In this document: one piece after another, positions 21,558 to 32,938 of the stretch
Layout: each line of letters begins with the position of its first letter
Position numbering within the stretch: the first letter of the stretch is position 1
Assembly: GCA_023055355.1 (NCBI GenBank)
Contig: JALJCS010000056.1
Span: forward strand, 2,046,001 to 2,110,000
Source: Agelaius tricolor
Lineage: Eukaryota > Chordata > Aves > Passeriformes > Icteridae
Length of the DNA: 64,000 nt
Reading direction: 5' to 3'
Notes under the pieces: generated by a model
What the model saw: only the letters and a program-made list of their open reading frames with translations
Told to the model about the DNA's origin: nothing
Database searches by the model: none
Position numbers and translations under genes: made by a program

Positions 21558-22445
21558 TGCACGGACCTGCAGCCCCAGAAGGAATCTCAGAACCTTGGAA
21601 AAGCGTTACAGCAGCTTTGCTTCCACTGGAAAGAGCTGTGGTTGCACAGCTCTCCAGAGAGACTTGGGACTAAACCCACAAAAAGCCTTGAGGAACGCAT
21701 TGCGCCTCTGGAAAAACAACTCCTTTCTGGTGAGCGAATTTTCCAGGGGAGAATAGGGGAGCCCCTTCCTGCCCAAGGGGTCCTATTCAGTGAAGAGACC
21801 AGCCTGCCTGACTTTGCCAGCAACAGCTTCGATTTTGGTGAGTATTTCTGCTCCTTGGGAGGGTAGAAGCTCAAAAATCCGTCTTTGCCGTGAGACTTGT
21901 TCCTTTTTGCTCTTTGCATTTTAGGCTGCGCAGCCCTGCGGAGATAAGGTGGTTCCCTGTGTAAAGCTTTAACTCTGAGGCGTTTTAGCCGCTTTTAGAA
22001 TTCACGCAGCGCAGGTCGGAGGAGCGGGACGGCTCTGCCTGCCCCTCCCCCCAGCTCGGCAGCGCGGCGTGCCCAGCTCTCGGTGCGGGGGGGCTGCATT
22101 CTCGCACAGGGGAGGATTTGTCTGTCTCCACGCAGCGCGGGGTGGCCCCGGTTTCGGCTTGCCACGTGGAACGTGGGGGAGTAGCTCTCTCGGCTCTTGG
22201 CATGGGGGGACTGCGTTCCCGGGCAGGGGAGGCTTTTTCTGTCTCTCCACGCATCCGGGGTGGGTCCCGACTCCCTGCTGCTGCTGCCTCGGCAGTTTTA
22301 AAAGCAGTGTATACAGCTGCATTGTGAAAGCTTTCGTCTGTTATCGCCTTTTAACCGTGGTTTGTTGGTTTTTTTTTTAAATTGGTAGCTTATTTTGGTT
22401 TTGTATTCGGTCGGTGGGACTTGTTCTGTGCCATTTACATCTAAC
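21558..22445 (+). other. Untranslated leader of provirus T
   Basis: This GC-rich leader lies between PBS and gag. It carries a repeated motif ('gcggggtggccccgg', 'catccggggtgggtccc') and several chance open frames on both strands. Packaging and dimerisation signals would be expected here, but I cannot point to them. Confidence 0.55.
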
Positions 22446-22586
22446 ATGGGCTCAAAATTAAGCACAGCACAAAAAGGAGTGAATTATCATATTACTGGAA
22501 TTTTAGTTAATGCAAATGTAAAGTTCTCTAAAGGAAAATTGAAACAGTTTATAAAAATAAGGCATATGCTCTTTGAATTTCTATAG
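22446..22586 (+). pseudogene. Provirus T gag (matrix) N-terminal fragment
   Basis: The ORF starts 'MGSKLSTAQKGVNYHITGIL'. Gly2 is a myristoylation signal, and the pattern matches the matrix starts of E (MGAKFSLSAAQKG) and B (MGVRLSAREKEVYDQ). It stops after 46 codons, and non-retroviral sequence follows, so T is truncated just inside gag. Confidence 0.8.
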
Positions 22587-22659
22587 CCAGCAGCACCTCT
22601 CAATGTTCAGCACATTTTGAAGTGAAAAAATAATGATTATAGTGTTTGCACACACTTGG

Positions 22660-22870
22660 CACTGTTTATGAAAAATGTCAAAACACTTGCGAACAGTAAT
22701 TAAGCCTCGCAACTAATTCTCCTGGGAAGTAGATAAGTACAATTATGCCCATTTTACTGACTGAGAAACTGAGGCACAGGACAGTTGCATGACTTGACCA
22801 AAATCATGTGTACCAAGTCATTAATCGAGTGGGAAACTGAACCACACTCCCAAACTCTGACTTCCCATCT
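22660..22870 (+). mobile_element. Ancient MIR-like SINE fragment
   Basis: The core 'cccattttactgactgagaa', 'actgaggcacagg' and 'catgacttgacc' matches the conserved part of the amniote MIR family, with the usual tail 'actctgacttccca'. Divergence is high, as expected for such an old repeat. From 22,871 to 23,704 I see nothing else. Confidence 0.65.
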
Positions 22871-23704
22871 TCTATTTTATCTTGCCCCTTTGATAATGGT
22901 AGTCTATGGTACATGTAAGTTAACACCAGTGCAGTTTTCATTAGTGCCTATTAACAGGGAAAGGCAGACTCACACCAGCATCAGTGGGTTCATAAGTCCA
23001 TTAAGGGTTACCACACAGTAAAAGAGAAACTACAGTACACTGGGAACATACACACACTGACAGGCACACTTTGAGATGCACACATCAATACACACAGTAA
23101 AACAAAACCTGTACACAGCTAAAACTATTTAAGTCTCCAAGACTGACATATTTTACTTCATATCTGCTTATTTTTAAAAAATATTGTGCATAGTGTGTTT
23201 GAAAATTAACAGTAACATTTCATACTACCACAGTTTGTGATATGCAAATTTAAAATATTTTAAACAAACATGTACCTTTACAGAAAAAATCCTATTACAT
23301 AAGCAATATTTTCATTGAATTATACAAGTAAATCAAACAATATTTAAGCAGCAGAGACTTAAGCTGAAATTTAGAACTAGATAATGTTGTGGCAAAGAGA
23401 TGAAAGTACAAGAAGTACAGACCAAACCCAATATTGTCCTCACTCTATTAAGTGGAGGCAAATGAGTCCAGATTATACTGCTTTACAGTGTTCTTTTGTA
23501 TATTGCATATGCGTACCTCTTTAAATATTTATGGAAATATTTTACAAAATAATACAATAGGTTGCAGTAACACTGAATTGCTGTCCTGATGCAGCATGTC
23601 CTTTCTCACAACTTTGAGTAGTACTTCTCTTCAAGCTTTTCTGGAAATACCCCTTTCCATCTTGGCCTCTTCTTTGCTTCAGTTATTACCCTTTACAAAT
23701 ACAG

Positions 23705-24640
23705 AGAAAAAATATTAAAACATTAACTAAAGTTCAAGAAAATGAAAGAAATCAAGCTATCTCAACACTCATTTTGTGATTCTTGTGGTCACAGTTAGCA
23801 GTGAGGCATGATGTTTCTCTTTTTCCAGTCACTGGGGACTTTGCCTGACTGCCATGGCTTTTCAAATATGTGTGGCTTGACAACTACATCAGTTAATTCC
23901 CTAAGGACCCTGGGATGCATCTCACTGGGAACCATGGACTCGTACATGTTCAGGTTCCTCAGGTAGTCTTAAACCTGATCATCTCCTACAATGGGTAGGA
24001 CTTCCTTCCCTCAGTCGCTGCCTTGAGATTAAGAGACTTGAGAGATGTGGGAAGAGAGATTGCCATTGAAAACAGAAGCAAAAAAGTTGAGACCCTCAGC
24101 CTCCTCCATGTGGATTGTCACCAGATCTCCTATTTATCAGGGAAGATACAATTTATTTTCCCTTCCTTTTCTGACTAACATACCTGGAGAAGACCTTATT
24201 ATTATTATTCACATCCCTTGCCAAATTTATCTCCAGCTGTGCTGGATTCCTGATCCCATCTCTACACATCTGGGCAGCATCCCTATATTCTTTCTGGGAT
24301 GTGTGCCCCTGCTTCCACTGCTCGTGCATTTCCATCTTGTGTTTCAGTTTGACCAGGAGGTCTTTACTCAGACATGCCTTACTCCTGCCTTCCTTGCCTG
24401 ATTTCTTGCACATGGGAATTTATAGTTCTTGTGCTCTCAGAAAAAAATGTCTTTAAATAGCTTCCAGCTCTGTTCAGCTCTTTTATCCCTGAGAGCAGTT
24501 TCCTAGGGGGTCCCATCCACCAGTCCCGTGAACAACTGAAAAAAATCCAAACATTAATTAAAGTTCAAGAAAAAGAAACAAATCAAGCTAATCCAACACT
24601 TATTTCATGATTCTTGTGGTTACAGTTAGCAGTCAGGCAA
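23705..24640. repeat. Pair of ~105-bp diverged direct repeats around a CR1 piece
   Basis: Segments at about 23705-23815 and 24537-24640 share 'aaacattaaYtaaagttcaag', 'aaatcaagctaWYcaacact' and 'gattcttgtggtYacagtta' in the same orientation. They bracket the CR1 relic at 23816-24536. They are too long for a CR1 target duplication. Confidence 0.75.
23816..24536 (-). mobile_element. CR1 ORF2 relic (endonuclease to RT linker)
   Basis: The minus-strand frame 24413-24153 reads 'KLKHKMEMHEQWKQGHTSQK' and 'YRDAAQMCRDGIRNPAQLEI', characteristic of CR1 ORF2 upstream of the reverse transcriptase. Stops interrupt both sides. It is unusually an internal CR1 part without the 3' end. Confidence 0.75.
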
Positions 24641-25350
24641 TGTGGACTCTTCTTCCCTTAGTCATGGACTTCTTGGTAACGAAATCCTGATGCCAATCAA
24701 AAAAGATTTAGATGCCTTGATTTCTGAATGCCACAAATTCCGTCAAAACCAATGGAAACATCAAAGAGAAAAAAGCTGTATCTGATACTGGACACAGTTA
24801 AGATTTTCATATTTGTCTGCTTTTCAGCTTGGAAAATCTGAGCCCAAACATTTCCTTATTCTAAGGATACTATCACTTACTATATTCCTAGACTCTGAGT
24901 ATAAATGAATTCAGGTTTATTTGCTCTTTGAGGTGTTTGGAGAGAAGTTTTATAAATCAGAAGGTGGTTTTATCAGGAATCATAAAAAAATTTCCATCAA
25001 AATTCTGCATGTATATGTGTGTAAATCTGCATATGTGTGTGTAAAATATTTCCGCAATCAAAATTAAATGCCTTGCTTTGGTCAAACTAGTGTCCGCCAC
25101 TGAAAAGCTGTGAAAAGCAGAGCAAGAAAATAGGGACAGAGAGCTAAGTAAGGATTTAACACCTGCTTTTTTCCCCTCAAATGAGGAAGAAAAAAGAAGT
25201 TAAAATAATTAAATCAGTTTTCAACCACAAGCCCCAGAAAGCTTTAGGAATAAAAAAGTCAATTTATGCCTCTCCTTTAAAGCATTCCCCATAAAATAAA
25301 TTGATTATTTTTCCAGGAAAATAAACATCTTTTGTCTTCCCCAAACATCT
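24641..25350. other. No recognisable feature
   Basis: This is AT-rich single-copy-looking DNA between the CR1/direct repeat unit and the next CR1. No exon, RNA gene or LTR was recognised. Confidence 0.4.
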
Positions 25351-25354
25351 AAAA

Positions 25355-25707
25355 TCATAGAATCAGAACAGTTTGGGTAAGAAGGGACCATCAAGGTCAC
25401 CTAGTTCCAATGCTTCTGCCATGGGCAGGGACACCTTACATTAGACCAGGTTGCTCGGGACCCTACCCAACATGTCCTTGAACACTTCCGGGGATGGGAA
25501 TGGGACAGCCACAACATCTCTGGGCAACCTGTGCCAGTGCCTCACCACGCTCTGAGTAAAGAATTTCTGCCTAATATCCAATCTAAACCTACTCTCTTTT
25601 AGTTTAAAGCCATTCCCCCTTGTCCTGTCACTACATGGGCTTGTAAAAAGTCGCTCTCCATCTTTCTTGTAGGCTCCCTTTAGGTACTTGAAGGTCACAA
25701 TAAGGTC
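25355..25707 (-). mobile_element. CR1, 3' end segment (split by provirus F)
   Basis: It begins with the reversed CR1 3' terminus 'aaatcatagaatca' and includes 'ggcaacctgtgccagtgcct'. It breaks at 'aataaGGTC' exactly where provirus F starts and resumes at 41093 with GGTCaccccggag. The element was whole before F inserted. Confidence 0.9.
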
Positions 25708-26342
25708 TGTCCTAGGGTGACGTTATGATGCTTGTATCCCCATTCATGTGTTCTGTTTATGCTGGATATTATGTTCTGTGCCTTTAAGACTGGCTCTGAA
25801 GAGTGAAAGTTTTGTTTGGGTTTTCTTATCAGCCTGACAGGACACAGATGGGGCAGTACATAGTGCTGCTTTTGCTTTTTTGCTTTTGCTTTGCTCTCTT
25901 GCTCTTGCTTCTGCTTTGCTTCTGCTTGCTCTTGCTTCTGCTCATTAGCTAGTTTAGCTAAACAGTCCAAATTTCTTCCTGGACTGTTTCTCCTTTCCTT
26001 TTTTTTTGACCATCTCGAACCTGCTCCGGACTGGGACCTGGGAACACCGAGAGTTTGCACCTTGTGGCCTGCAGCAGCTGCCCCAGCGCCGGAGGGACTG
26101 ATAACAGAGTGACCACCCCCAAGAGAGACTTTCTGAATTTGTCATCTTTTTCAGAGTGGTGTCATCCAGTATTGTTCATTTTGTGTGCTGGGGGGTGCTT
26201 TGCCTGTTAAATAAACAGGTTCTTTCCACTTCTCTCCAAGGAATTCTTCCCGAACCGGTTGGGGGGAGGGGCCGTGTGGGTTTGCTTTCTGGAGGGGCCC
26301 TCCTTTGGAAATTCTCTACCAATTTTGCCCTAAACCAGGACA
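25708..26342 (+). mobile_element. Provirus F terminal LTR in inverted orientation
   Basis: The 635-bp LTR runs TGTCCTAGGGTGACG to AACCAGGACA on the plus strand, with AATAAA near 26,206. It is the reverse complement of the 5' LTR at 40451-41092, differing mainly by slippage in a CTTTTG repeat. F reads on the minus strand, so its 3' LTR should match the other LTR in direct orientation. It does not. The flanking GGTC at 25704-25707 matches 41093-41096. Confidence 0.88.
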
Positions 26343-26712
26343 AAGCCATTCCACCCCTTATCCCCATATCATCAACATACTACCACACACCATGCATTTA
26401 TTCACACAAAATTTTCATCTGTTCCCCCAAAATTTACAAGCAATACCCATCATGCCCTCATCACATCCCCACACTGGACCACTGAATCCAGGCCCTATAC
26501 TACAGAGCTGCAGGATTGCCCCCTTTCACTTTACTCACTCAAAGCTCCATCTATCACTTGCTCAGACCTTTGACACTCGCACATTTCCTTCTCCATCTTC
26601 TACTTGCCCAGACCTTCAACACTTACACATTTCCTTCTATCTCATGTCTGTATGGTTTAATGTACAGACAATGGCAGTAACATCCAATGAACAGTGATAT
26701 TGCATATCATTC
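26343..26712 (-). other. Provirus F: post-pol region with polypurine tract
   Basis: The minus strand ends 'ataaggggtggaatggctt' against the LTR, a plausible polypurine tract. The remaining ~350 nt has no env-like frame. Lack of env is usual for ERVL-class elements. Confidence 0.5.
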
Positions 26713-27440
26713 TCACCCCACAATCAGATCTCCCTGAGGTACACATTGTGTTGTTCCATCTCTTTGCCTTATCCACCATGTGCAACCTGACCCCTGAGCA
26801 AAGACAACCCCACGAATGGGTTTGTCTGTACTCGAGGCAGAATTGATCCACACAGTCTTCCCTAACAAACCTCTGACATGTACCACTGGGACTTTATCTC
26901 CATCCATTATATTCAGGGACTCAGACTGGACAGGACCTGCTCGGTTGGTGGAACCTTGAGTGTTAACTAACCGGGTGGCCTTTGCTAAATGCTGCTCCCA
27001 GTTTTTGAAAGATCCCCCACCCAAAGCTTTCAGCTAGGTTTTTAGTAGTCCATTGTACCTCTCTACTTTTCCTGCAGCTGGTGCATGGTAGGGGATATGG
27101 TACACCCACTCAATGCCATGTTCCCTAGCCCAGGTGTTGATAAGGCTGTTCTTGAAATGAGTCCCATATTCTGACTCAATCCTCTCAGGGGTACCATGCC
27201 TCCAAAGGACCTGCTTTTCAAGGCCCAGGATGGTGTTCCGGGCAGTAGCATGAGACACAGGGTAGTTTTCCAACCATCCAGTGGTGGCTTCCACCATGGT
27301 CAGCACATAGTGCTTGCCCTGGCGTGTCTGGGGCAGTGTGATGCAGTCAATCTGCCAGGCCTCCCCATACTTGAACTTGGACCACCACCCACCATACCAC
27401 AAGGGCTTCACTCGCTTGGCCTGCTTGATGGCAGCACACG
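26713..27440 (-). pseudogene. Provirus F integrase core and C-terminus
   Basis: The minus-strand frame includes 'GEAWQIDCITLPQTRQGKHY' (first catalytic Asp), then 'RIESEYGTHFKN', where the second catalytic Asp appears replaced by Glu, and 'GKVERYNGLLKT' (catalytic Glu). The C-terminal domain follows at 27024-26713 after a stop. The upstream half of integrase lies beyond provirus E at 35953. The TSD CACACG at 27435-27440 is part of this coding sequence. Confidence 0.85.
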
Positions 27441-28044
27441 TGGAGCAGTGGCCGGTGAAAAGTGAAACGCCCAGGCTAGATAAGTGTCCAGCCAACCTCC
27501 AGCCAGTAAGGCACTTCCCCAACCCGGAATCAGGGCCTTGTGCCTAAGGCGATGTCATGCCTTGCGGACGTGTGGCCGCAGTAGAGAGCTCCGAAGTCGC
27601 AGGATGAAATGAAGAGGCGACTCTCAGTTTCTTCAGGGAGGGTGGTTTTATTGGTAGGGAAACGTGGAGTTTTTCAGTGGAAGAAGCTGAGAGCTCCGAG
27701 GCAGGGAAAGCCTCGGTTTTACAGAGGGTGGGAGGGGTGAAAGATAGCAAATCAGAGAGGGATACATTGAGGATTGGCATGATCGGAGAACCCATCAAAC
27801 ACAGTTGCGGGAGGGACCCTGGCCCCTAACCCAATCACTCGACACCCTGGCCCGAACTCTCTAGAAAAAGAGGCAGGGGTGTCGAGTGACAGGCAGGCTG
27901 CCAGGGGTGGGGAACAAGAAAGATACATTTGGTAACCAAGACAACTGGGGAGGGGTTTGGGGATTGACACAAACTGGTAACAGGGCAGGACCTTCTGAGA
28001 GAACAATGGGGGAAAACTGAACAAGCATAAAACACACCACAACA
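27441..28044 (-). mobile_element. Provirus E 3' LTR
   Basis: This 604-bp LTR (TGGAGC...CAACA on the plus strand) looks identical to 35343-35946. The minus strand has AATAAA near 27,645. Duplication CACACG flanks the provirus at 27435-27440 and 35947-35952. Both the length and the flanks are exact. Confidence 0.95.
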
Positions 28045-28058
28045 TCTCCCCCTTTTTC
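28045..28058 (-). promoter_or_regulatory. Provirus E polypurine tract
   Basis: The minus strand reads GAAAAAGGGGGAGA immediately before the 3' LTR. This is the expected primer site for plus-strand DNA synthesis. Confidence 0.85.
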
Positions 28059-28060
28059 GT

Positions 28061-29290
28061 TTAAAAATAAAAGAACTGTAAGGGCAAATACCGTTCAAGT
28101 AAACCTAAAAAGGTGGAAAGTATAGTCTTCAGGATGGACTCAGCCCAGCTTGACAGGCCCCATCCTTGAAAGAGGTCCCCCAGCCAGTCTGATGTCTGTT
28201 GTTTTATTTGGTGGATAAGGCCTTGTATTTTATCTATGGCCACCCTTGCGTCCTCGGCCCGAGATGACAAATTAAGGCAGCAGAGGCCCTCAAACTCCTC
28301 GCAGCGGTGGTGATGCAGTAAAAGCAGGAAGTCAATTGCCGCGCGATTTTGGAGGGTCGCCTTCCTTGTAATTTCCTCGTCTGTGAGGAGGTCTGATAGC
28401 GTCGCTGACGTTAAATTGGCTTGCTTAGCTACCCAACACTCCAGGTGGGCCAATTCACCTCGAGACTTGGCCACAGACACCCAGGGCAAAAACAGGGTGA
28501 GGGCTACAGTTTTTGGTTTCGACCAATGTTCAATTTGGGAGTCACAATCCGGGTCGAGATCTTTGAGATCTCTTTTGGAGCGGGCCGAATTCGGTTGTGC
28601 TCTTTTCATTTTCCAATCGCGAATTTGGGTAATGTTGGGTGTAAGCAGCGACAGCCGCCCAAAAGTGCAGATACCTCCGGCTAGACGAGCGGGGATGCCT
28701 GCCCAAGCTCGGTCTCCGCAAATGAAAAAGATACCTCAGGGCAGGGACAGCGGTTGGCTACCCAGGGTGGAAGCAAGTGGCATCTCGATGGTCATTCGAC
28801 ACCACTGGGCAGCTTTGTACTCGGGCCTTGATGGTTTGATCCACGAGTACCTGCTGTCCCAAGGGTTAGGGGTGAACTGAAACCAAATACAGAAGGAAGC
28901 ATTGGCAGAGCCGAGCAAATCAAGCTCTGGAGGTTCAGAGCTCAAAGGGGCCAGCCCCTTGACTCCTTCTCCCCAGGCATTTTGTGCATTGATTTTTAGA
29001 GGAGGGGTCTTGGATAAGAGGGAGGTGAGGGAAGTATTGAAAGGGGAGGGAAATTCATTAAGGGAGAGAGGGATCCCCACAAGGCATGACGACATAGGGT
29101 CCTCTGCTGAGCCCATATCTAAACATATGTGTTCTTGGCCGAGGGCACTCGCGAGGGTGCACCAAATGTTGGCCTTGGGCTGGGGGACGATCCATGGGCC
29201 CACTGATGGCATCAGGGTCCAGATGAGGACGGCTGTCAAGTGGGCTAAGATGTAGACACGTTCCATCGGGGGAAAACTAAAATCAAACAA
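28061..29290 (-). pseudogene. env: Provirus E env, one premature TGA
   Basis: The envelope glycoprotein precursor starts 'MFDFSFPPMERVYILAHLTA' with a signal-like hydrophobic segment. The surface subunit continues until TGA at 28736-28738. After that the same frame stays open ('GIFFICGDRAWAGIP'), with a furin-type site (NSARSKR), the immunosuppressive-type stretch 'LQNRAAIDFLL' and a CX6CC motif (CEEFEGLCC). The frame ends after 'LLERYLPLQFFYF' without a convincing membrane anchor; a hydrophobic continuation is visible in the next frame. This is a gamma-type Env on a beta-like genome. It is not expected to be functional. Confidence 0.85.
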
Positions 29291-29345
29291 GAGACAGACA
29301 TAAGGAATGACTCTGAATTAGGTCCTGCCCGGGGTAGGGAGAGGG

Positions 29346-31340
29346 TTAAACTAGGAGTGGCTCCATCCCTGGGAGCTTCCGCCGCCGCCGCCAACATGCC
29401 TCCGTGACCTGTTCTACGTTTTCTGCTCTCAGAGTCTTCCCAGGGCGGAAGGGCTTGACCCACTTAGCGGGGATCCATCTCGGACCTGAGGGGGTGGACA
29501 CGCAAGCGTATCCCCTTCCCCAAGTCACGAGATCGAAAGGCCCCTCCGTTTTCCAGGTCTCCGGATCCTTAATCAGGACAGGAGGCCTGGCCCTGGCCTG
29601 CAGCTGCTCATGTCTCCCGAAATGTCGCACGATAGGCGGATTGAGATTTTCAAACGAACAGTTTAGGAAATTAATGGTAAAAAGCGCCTTCGCGAGACGG
29701 ATATGGGGGGACTCCACCTTCACGGCCACCCCTTGTTGTTCCAGAACTCTTTTTAGGCTCTGGTGGGTCCTTTCTACCATGGCTTGGCCTGTCGGGGAAT
29801 AGGGGATGCCGGTCTTATGCTCTATTCCCCATTGTTGCAGGAAGCTTCGCAGCTCCCTGGATTTATATGCCGGGCCATTGTCTGTTTTCAGGACCTTGGG
29901 GATGCCCAGGACAGCGAACGCTTGAACTAGATGTTTTTCACAATCTGCTGCCTTTTCCCCTGTGTGGGCAGAGGCATAGACTGCGCCGGAGAAGGTATCC
30001 ACTGAGACATGTACGAATTGCAGACGGCCAAAGGCAGGGGTGTGGGTAACATCCATCTGCCACACCTCGCAACTAGATAGACCTCTGGGGTTAGCTCCCA
30101 AGGGTATTGTTGGGAGCTGGTGGGACTGGCATTGAGGACATGTAGCCACGATCGCCTTGGCCTGTTCGTGTGTAAGATGGAATTGTCGAACAAGGCCAGG
30201 GGCGTTCTGATGAAATTGCTGGTGGCTGATCTTGGCCTGACTGAACAGATCAGGGAGTGGGGCAGCTTGAACAGGAGCGGCAAGGGCGTCAGCACGCCTA
30301 TTGCCTTCCGCAATAAACCCAGGCAAATCGGTATGTGACCTGACATGCATCACATAAAAGGGTTGCTCTCAGTGGGAGACTAAGTTCACAAGCTTAGAGA
30401 GCAAGTTAAACAAAGGGATGTTTGATACCTCCTGTAAAATTGCATTTTCGGCTCTGGAAACTACACCCGCGACATAGGCTGAATCAGTGACTAAATTGAA
30501 TGGTTCAGAGAACCTCTCAAAGGCTCTGACGACTGCATCCAACTCAGCAACTTGAGGTGAACCTTCCACCTCGGTGACATCTGCCTCCCACCGCTGAGTC
30601 TGAGGATCCTTCCAAGTCATCACTGACTTGTGGGATGCTCCAGACACGTCTGTAAAAACTGTCAAAGCCTTCAGAGGGGTTCTACTCTGAACTGATTTTA
30701 TAGACAATGTGAATTCCTGATTGAATAATTTGTGGGCCGGCCGATCTACTGCAATTTGGCAGGTGTAGCTGTCCAAAGCCAGTTGAAGCGTCTCATTTGT
30801 TTCCAGAAGGTTATCAATCATCTTTCTTTTTAGATGGCCTGAATCGAATTTTAAAGGAATGTGGATGCAGTCAAAGTCACAACCTGCCAACTCTCTGATC
30901 CGTGATCTAGCCTTTCTGATCAATTCTGCCACCAGCTCGGCTGGCTGCGTCATCCTTTTGGACCTGTGATGGCTGAGGAACACCCACTCTATGATTAAGA
31001 GGGGATCCCCCGAGCCCTGGTCCTTGCCCTTGATGGAATCGTCCCACTGGAAAATCACCCCATGGAGGTGTGGCAGCTTACCTAAAACAATGAATTTAAA
31101 TGGCAGGCCCAGGTGATATCTGTGGGCCTGCCTGGCCGAGATGGAGTTTTGGATCTTCTCCAGTGCTGTCTGGGCCTCTGGGGTAAGGGACCTTGGAGAA
31201 CTAAGCTCTTCTCCCCCTTTCAATAAATTGAAAAGGGGGGCTAGGTCTTCTGTTGGAATGCCTAGCCAAGGCCTTACCCAATTCAAGGACCCACACAGCT
31301 GGTGGACATCCGCCAGGTTTTTGATGTTAGTTTTAATAGC
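29346..31340 (-). pseudogene. pol: Provirus E pol 3' part: RT connection, RNase H, integrase
   Basis: One frame covers RT thumb/connection from about 31,340 ('LNWVRPWLGIPTEDLAPLFN'), RNase H ('ALTVFTDVSGASHKSVMTWK' and 'NLVTDSAYVAG'), and integrase. A TGA at 30369-30371 splits RNase H from integrase in the same frame. Integrase keeps its zinc motif (H..H and CPQC), the catalytic set ('WQMDVTH', 'KTDNGPAY', 'QAMVERTHQSLK') and a basic C-terminus (CWRRRRKLPG). The gap to env is only 55 nt. Confidence 0.88.
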
Positions 31341-32938
31341 CCCAATTTTTGCGGAACAATGGTCCGCTTCGTTATTTCCAGGCCCAGGTACTTCCAGGGT
31401 GGCATCTGTTGAATCTTATCTTGCTGGAGCTCGAACCCTGCAACAACCAATGCATCGATTGTCAGGTCAAGCGCGTGGGTAAGTAGGTCATTGGTCGGAG
31501 TGCACACTAGGATGTCATCCATATAGTGGTAAATGATGGCGTCTTTGGTGGCTGCACGTACTGGGGACAGCAAGGAGGCGACGTACCATTGGCAGATCAT
31601 TGGGCTGGCCTTTAGACCTTGTGGAAGGACCCGCCAATGATAGCGCTTGCTTGGGGCTTCACGGTTGATGGCAGGAACCGTGAAGGCGAAACGCGGAGCA
31701 TCATCCGGGTGTAAGGGAATTTGGAAAAAGCAATCTTTTATGTCAATTACGACCAAATTCCAATTTTGGGGGAGCATCGTTGGGGACGGCATCCCTGGTT
31801 GGAGAGGCCCCATATCTTCAATGATGTTGTTAATTTGGCGGAGGTCGTGAAGGAGCCGCCACTTATCTTTGTTGGGCTTTTTGATAACGAACACTGGGGA
31901 GTTCCATTCGGACATGGTCTCCACCAGGTTGCCCTTCAGTAGCTGCTCCTTAACGAGCTCATTGAGCGCCGCTAATTTTTGCTTGTTGAGCGGCCACTGC
32001 ACTACCTGCACTGGTTTATCTGATTTCCAATTCAGTTTCCAGGTAGGGCGCTCATCAGTGACCGCTGCCCGAAAAACCTGGGGAGCTGCTGGGAGGTCAA
32101 TTCGGGCTCCCCACTGGGCCAAGAGGTCTCTCCCCCACAGGGGTTCCGTGTAATCTAATACGAATGGGCGCACTGAAGCTAATTGCCCATCCGGCCCCGT
32201 AATTTGTACGACGCTCTTTGATTGACGTGCCAATTGTAAACCCCCGACACCTCGGACGTGGCCAGGCGCGTTTTGCAATTCCCACTGTGACGGCCATTCC
32301 CAGGAAGGAATGATCGTTACATCTGCTCCTGTGTCCAACAAGCCTTTAAGAGGCTTGCCCTCTCCCCCTTTCGAGATATGACAGGTGACATGAGGCCTTT
32401 CCCGCCCCAGGACCTGGGCCCAAGCTACTGTTGGATTTTGGAGTTCAGCCGGAGGAAACCCCAGGGCCCAAGTCATTTCGGGAACAGGGATCGCTTGCGC
32501 AATCACCTGTCCCTTGGGCAGGAAAGTGGGGGGTTGGACACAGTGCAGCCCCACGGCGAACAGTCCCGGGTCAGATGGCAGAAGACCTGGGATTATGTTC
32601 ACCTCTAAAGGTGTGTGCTTAGTGTCTCCGACAACGACGTACTTACACCTTATCCGCCCCCAGTTTCCTGGGCATTCCGGGCTGACTGACACGAGTTGAA
32701 AATCGGAGTTCTTAAGATGTAGCGGCTCCGTCAGCTGCAGCCGGAAGGGTCTGAAAGCAGAAAAGGTAGTTAGCACGGGTCTAGGTTGGAGACATGCAAC
32801 ATATGACAAGTCCGGTGAGAATGTGTCTTGTTTGGCAGGCGGCGGTCCCTGAGATCTCCCCTCCCTGCGTGGTGTTGGTTGTCCCGCCCTATTTTTATCA
32901 TGGCGCAGGGGGGAGCTGCGCTCCGATGTTAGTTTTTT
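31283..32938 (-). CDS. pol: Provirus E protease-RT (pro-pol 5' part)
   Basis: Translation would begin by -1 frameshift at 32938-32932. An N-terminal dUTPase-like fold remnant ('FLPKGQVIAQAIPVP' resembles dUTPase motif 4, other motifs not evident) is followed by aspartic protease (LLDTGADVTIIP) and reverse transcriptase with 'VLPQGLKASP' and the YMDD active site (IIYHYMDDILV). The frame leaves the RT connection at a one-base frameshift in the T-run at 31346-31350 (A-run on the coding strand) and ends at 31283. Protease and RT share one frame, unlike provirus A. Confidence 0.85.
   Translation of the reverse strand, partial: KKLTSERSSPLRHDKNRAGQPTPRREGRSQGPPPAKQDTFSPDLSYVACLQPRPVLTTFSAFRPFRLQLTEPLHLKNSDFQLVSVSPECPGNWGRIRCKYVVVGDTKHTPLEVNIIPGLLPSDPGLFAVGLHCVQPPTFLPKGQVIAQAIPVPEMTWALGFPPAELQNPTVAWAQVLGRERPHVTCHISKGGEGKPLKGLLDTGADVTIIPSWEWPSQWELQNAPGHVRGVGGLQLARQSKSVVQITGPDGQLASVRPFVLDYTEPLWGRDLLAQWGARIDLPAAPQVFRAAVTDERPTWKLNWKSDKPVQVVQWPLNKQKLAALNELVKEQLLKGNLVETMSEWNSPVFVIKKPNKDKWRLLHDLRQINNIIEDMGPLQPGMPSPTMLPQNWNLVVIDIKDCFFQIPLHPDDAPRFAFTVPAINREAPSKRYHWRVLPQGLKASPMICQWYVASLLSPVRAATKDAIIYHYMDDILVCTPTNDLLTHALDLTIDALVVAGFELQQDKIQQMPPWKYLGLEITKRTIVPQKLGLLKLTSKTWRMSTSCVGP

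Noticed and set aside
22002..22380. Overlapping ORFs on both strands in the provirus T leader
   Set aside because: They are GC-rich leader sequence between a PBS and the gag start; composition explains openness.
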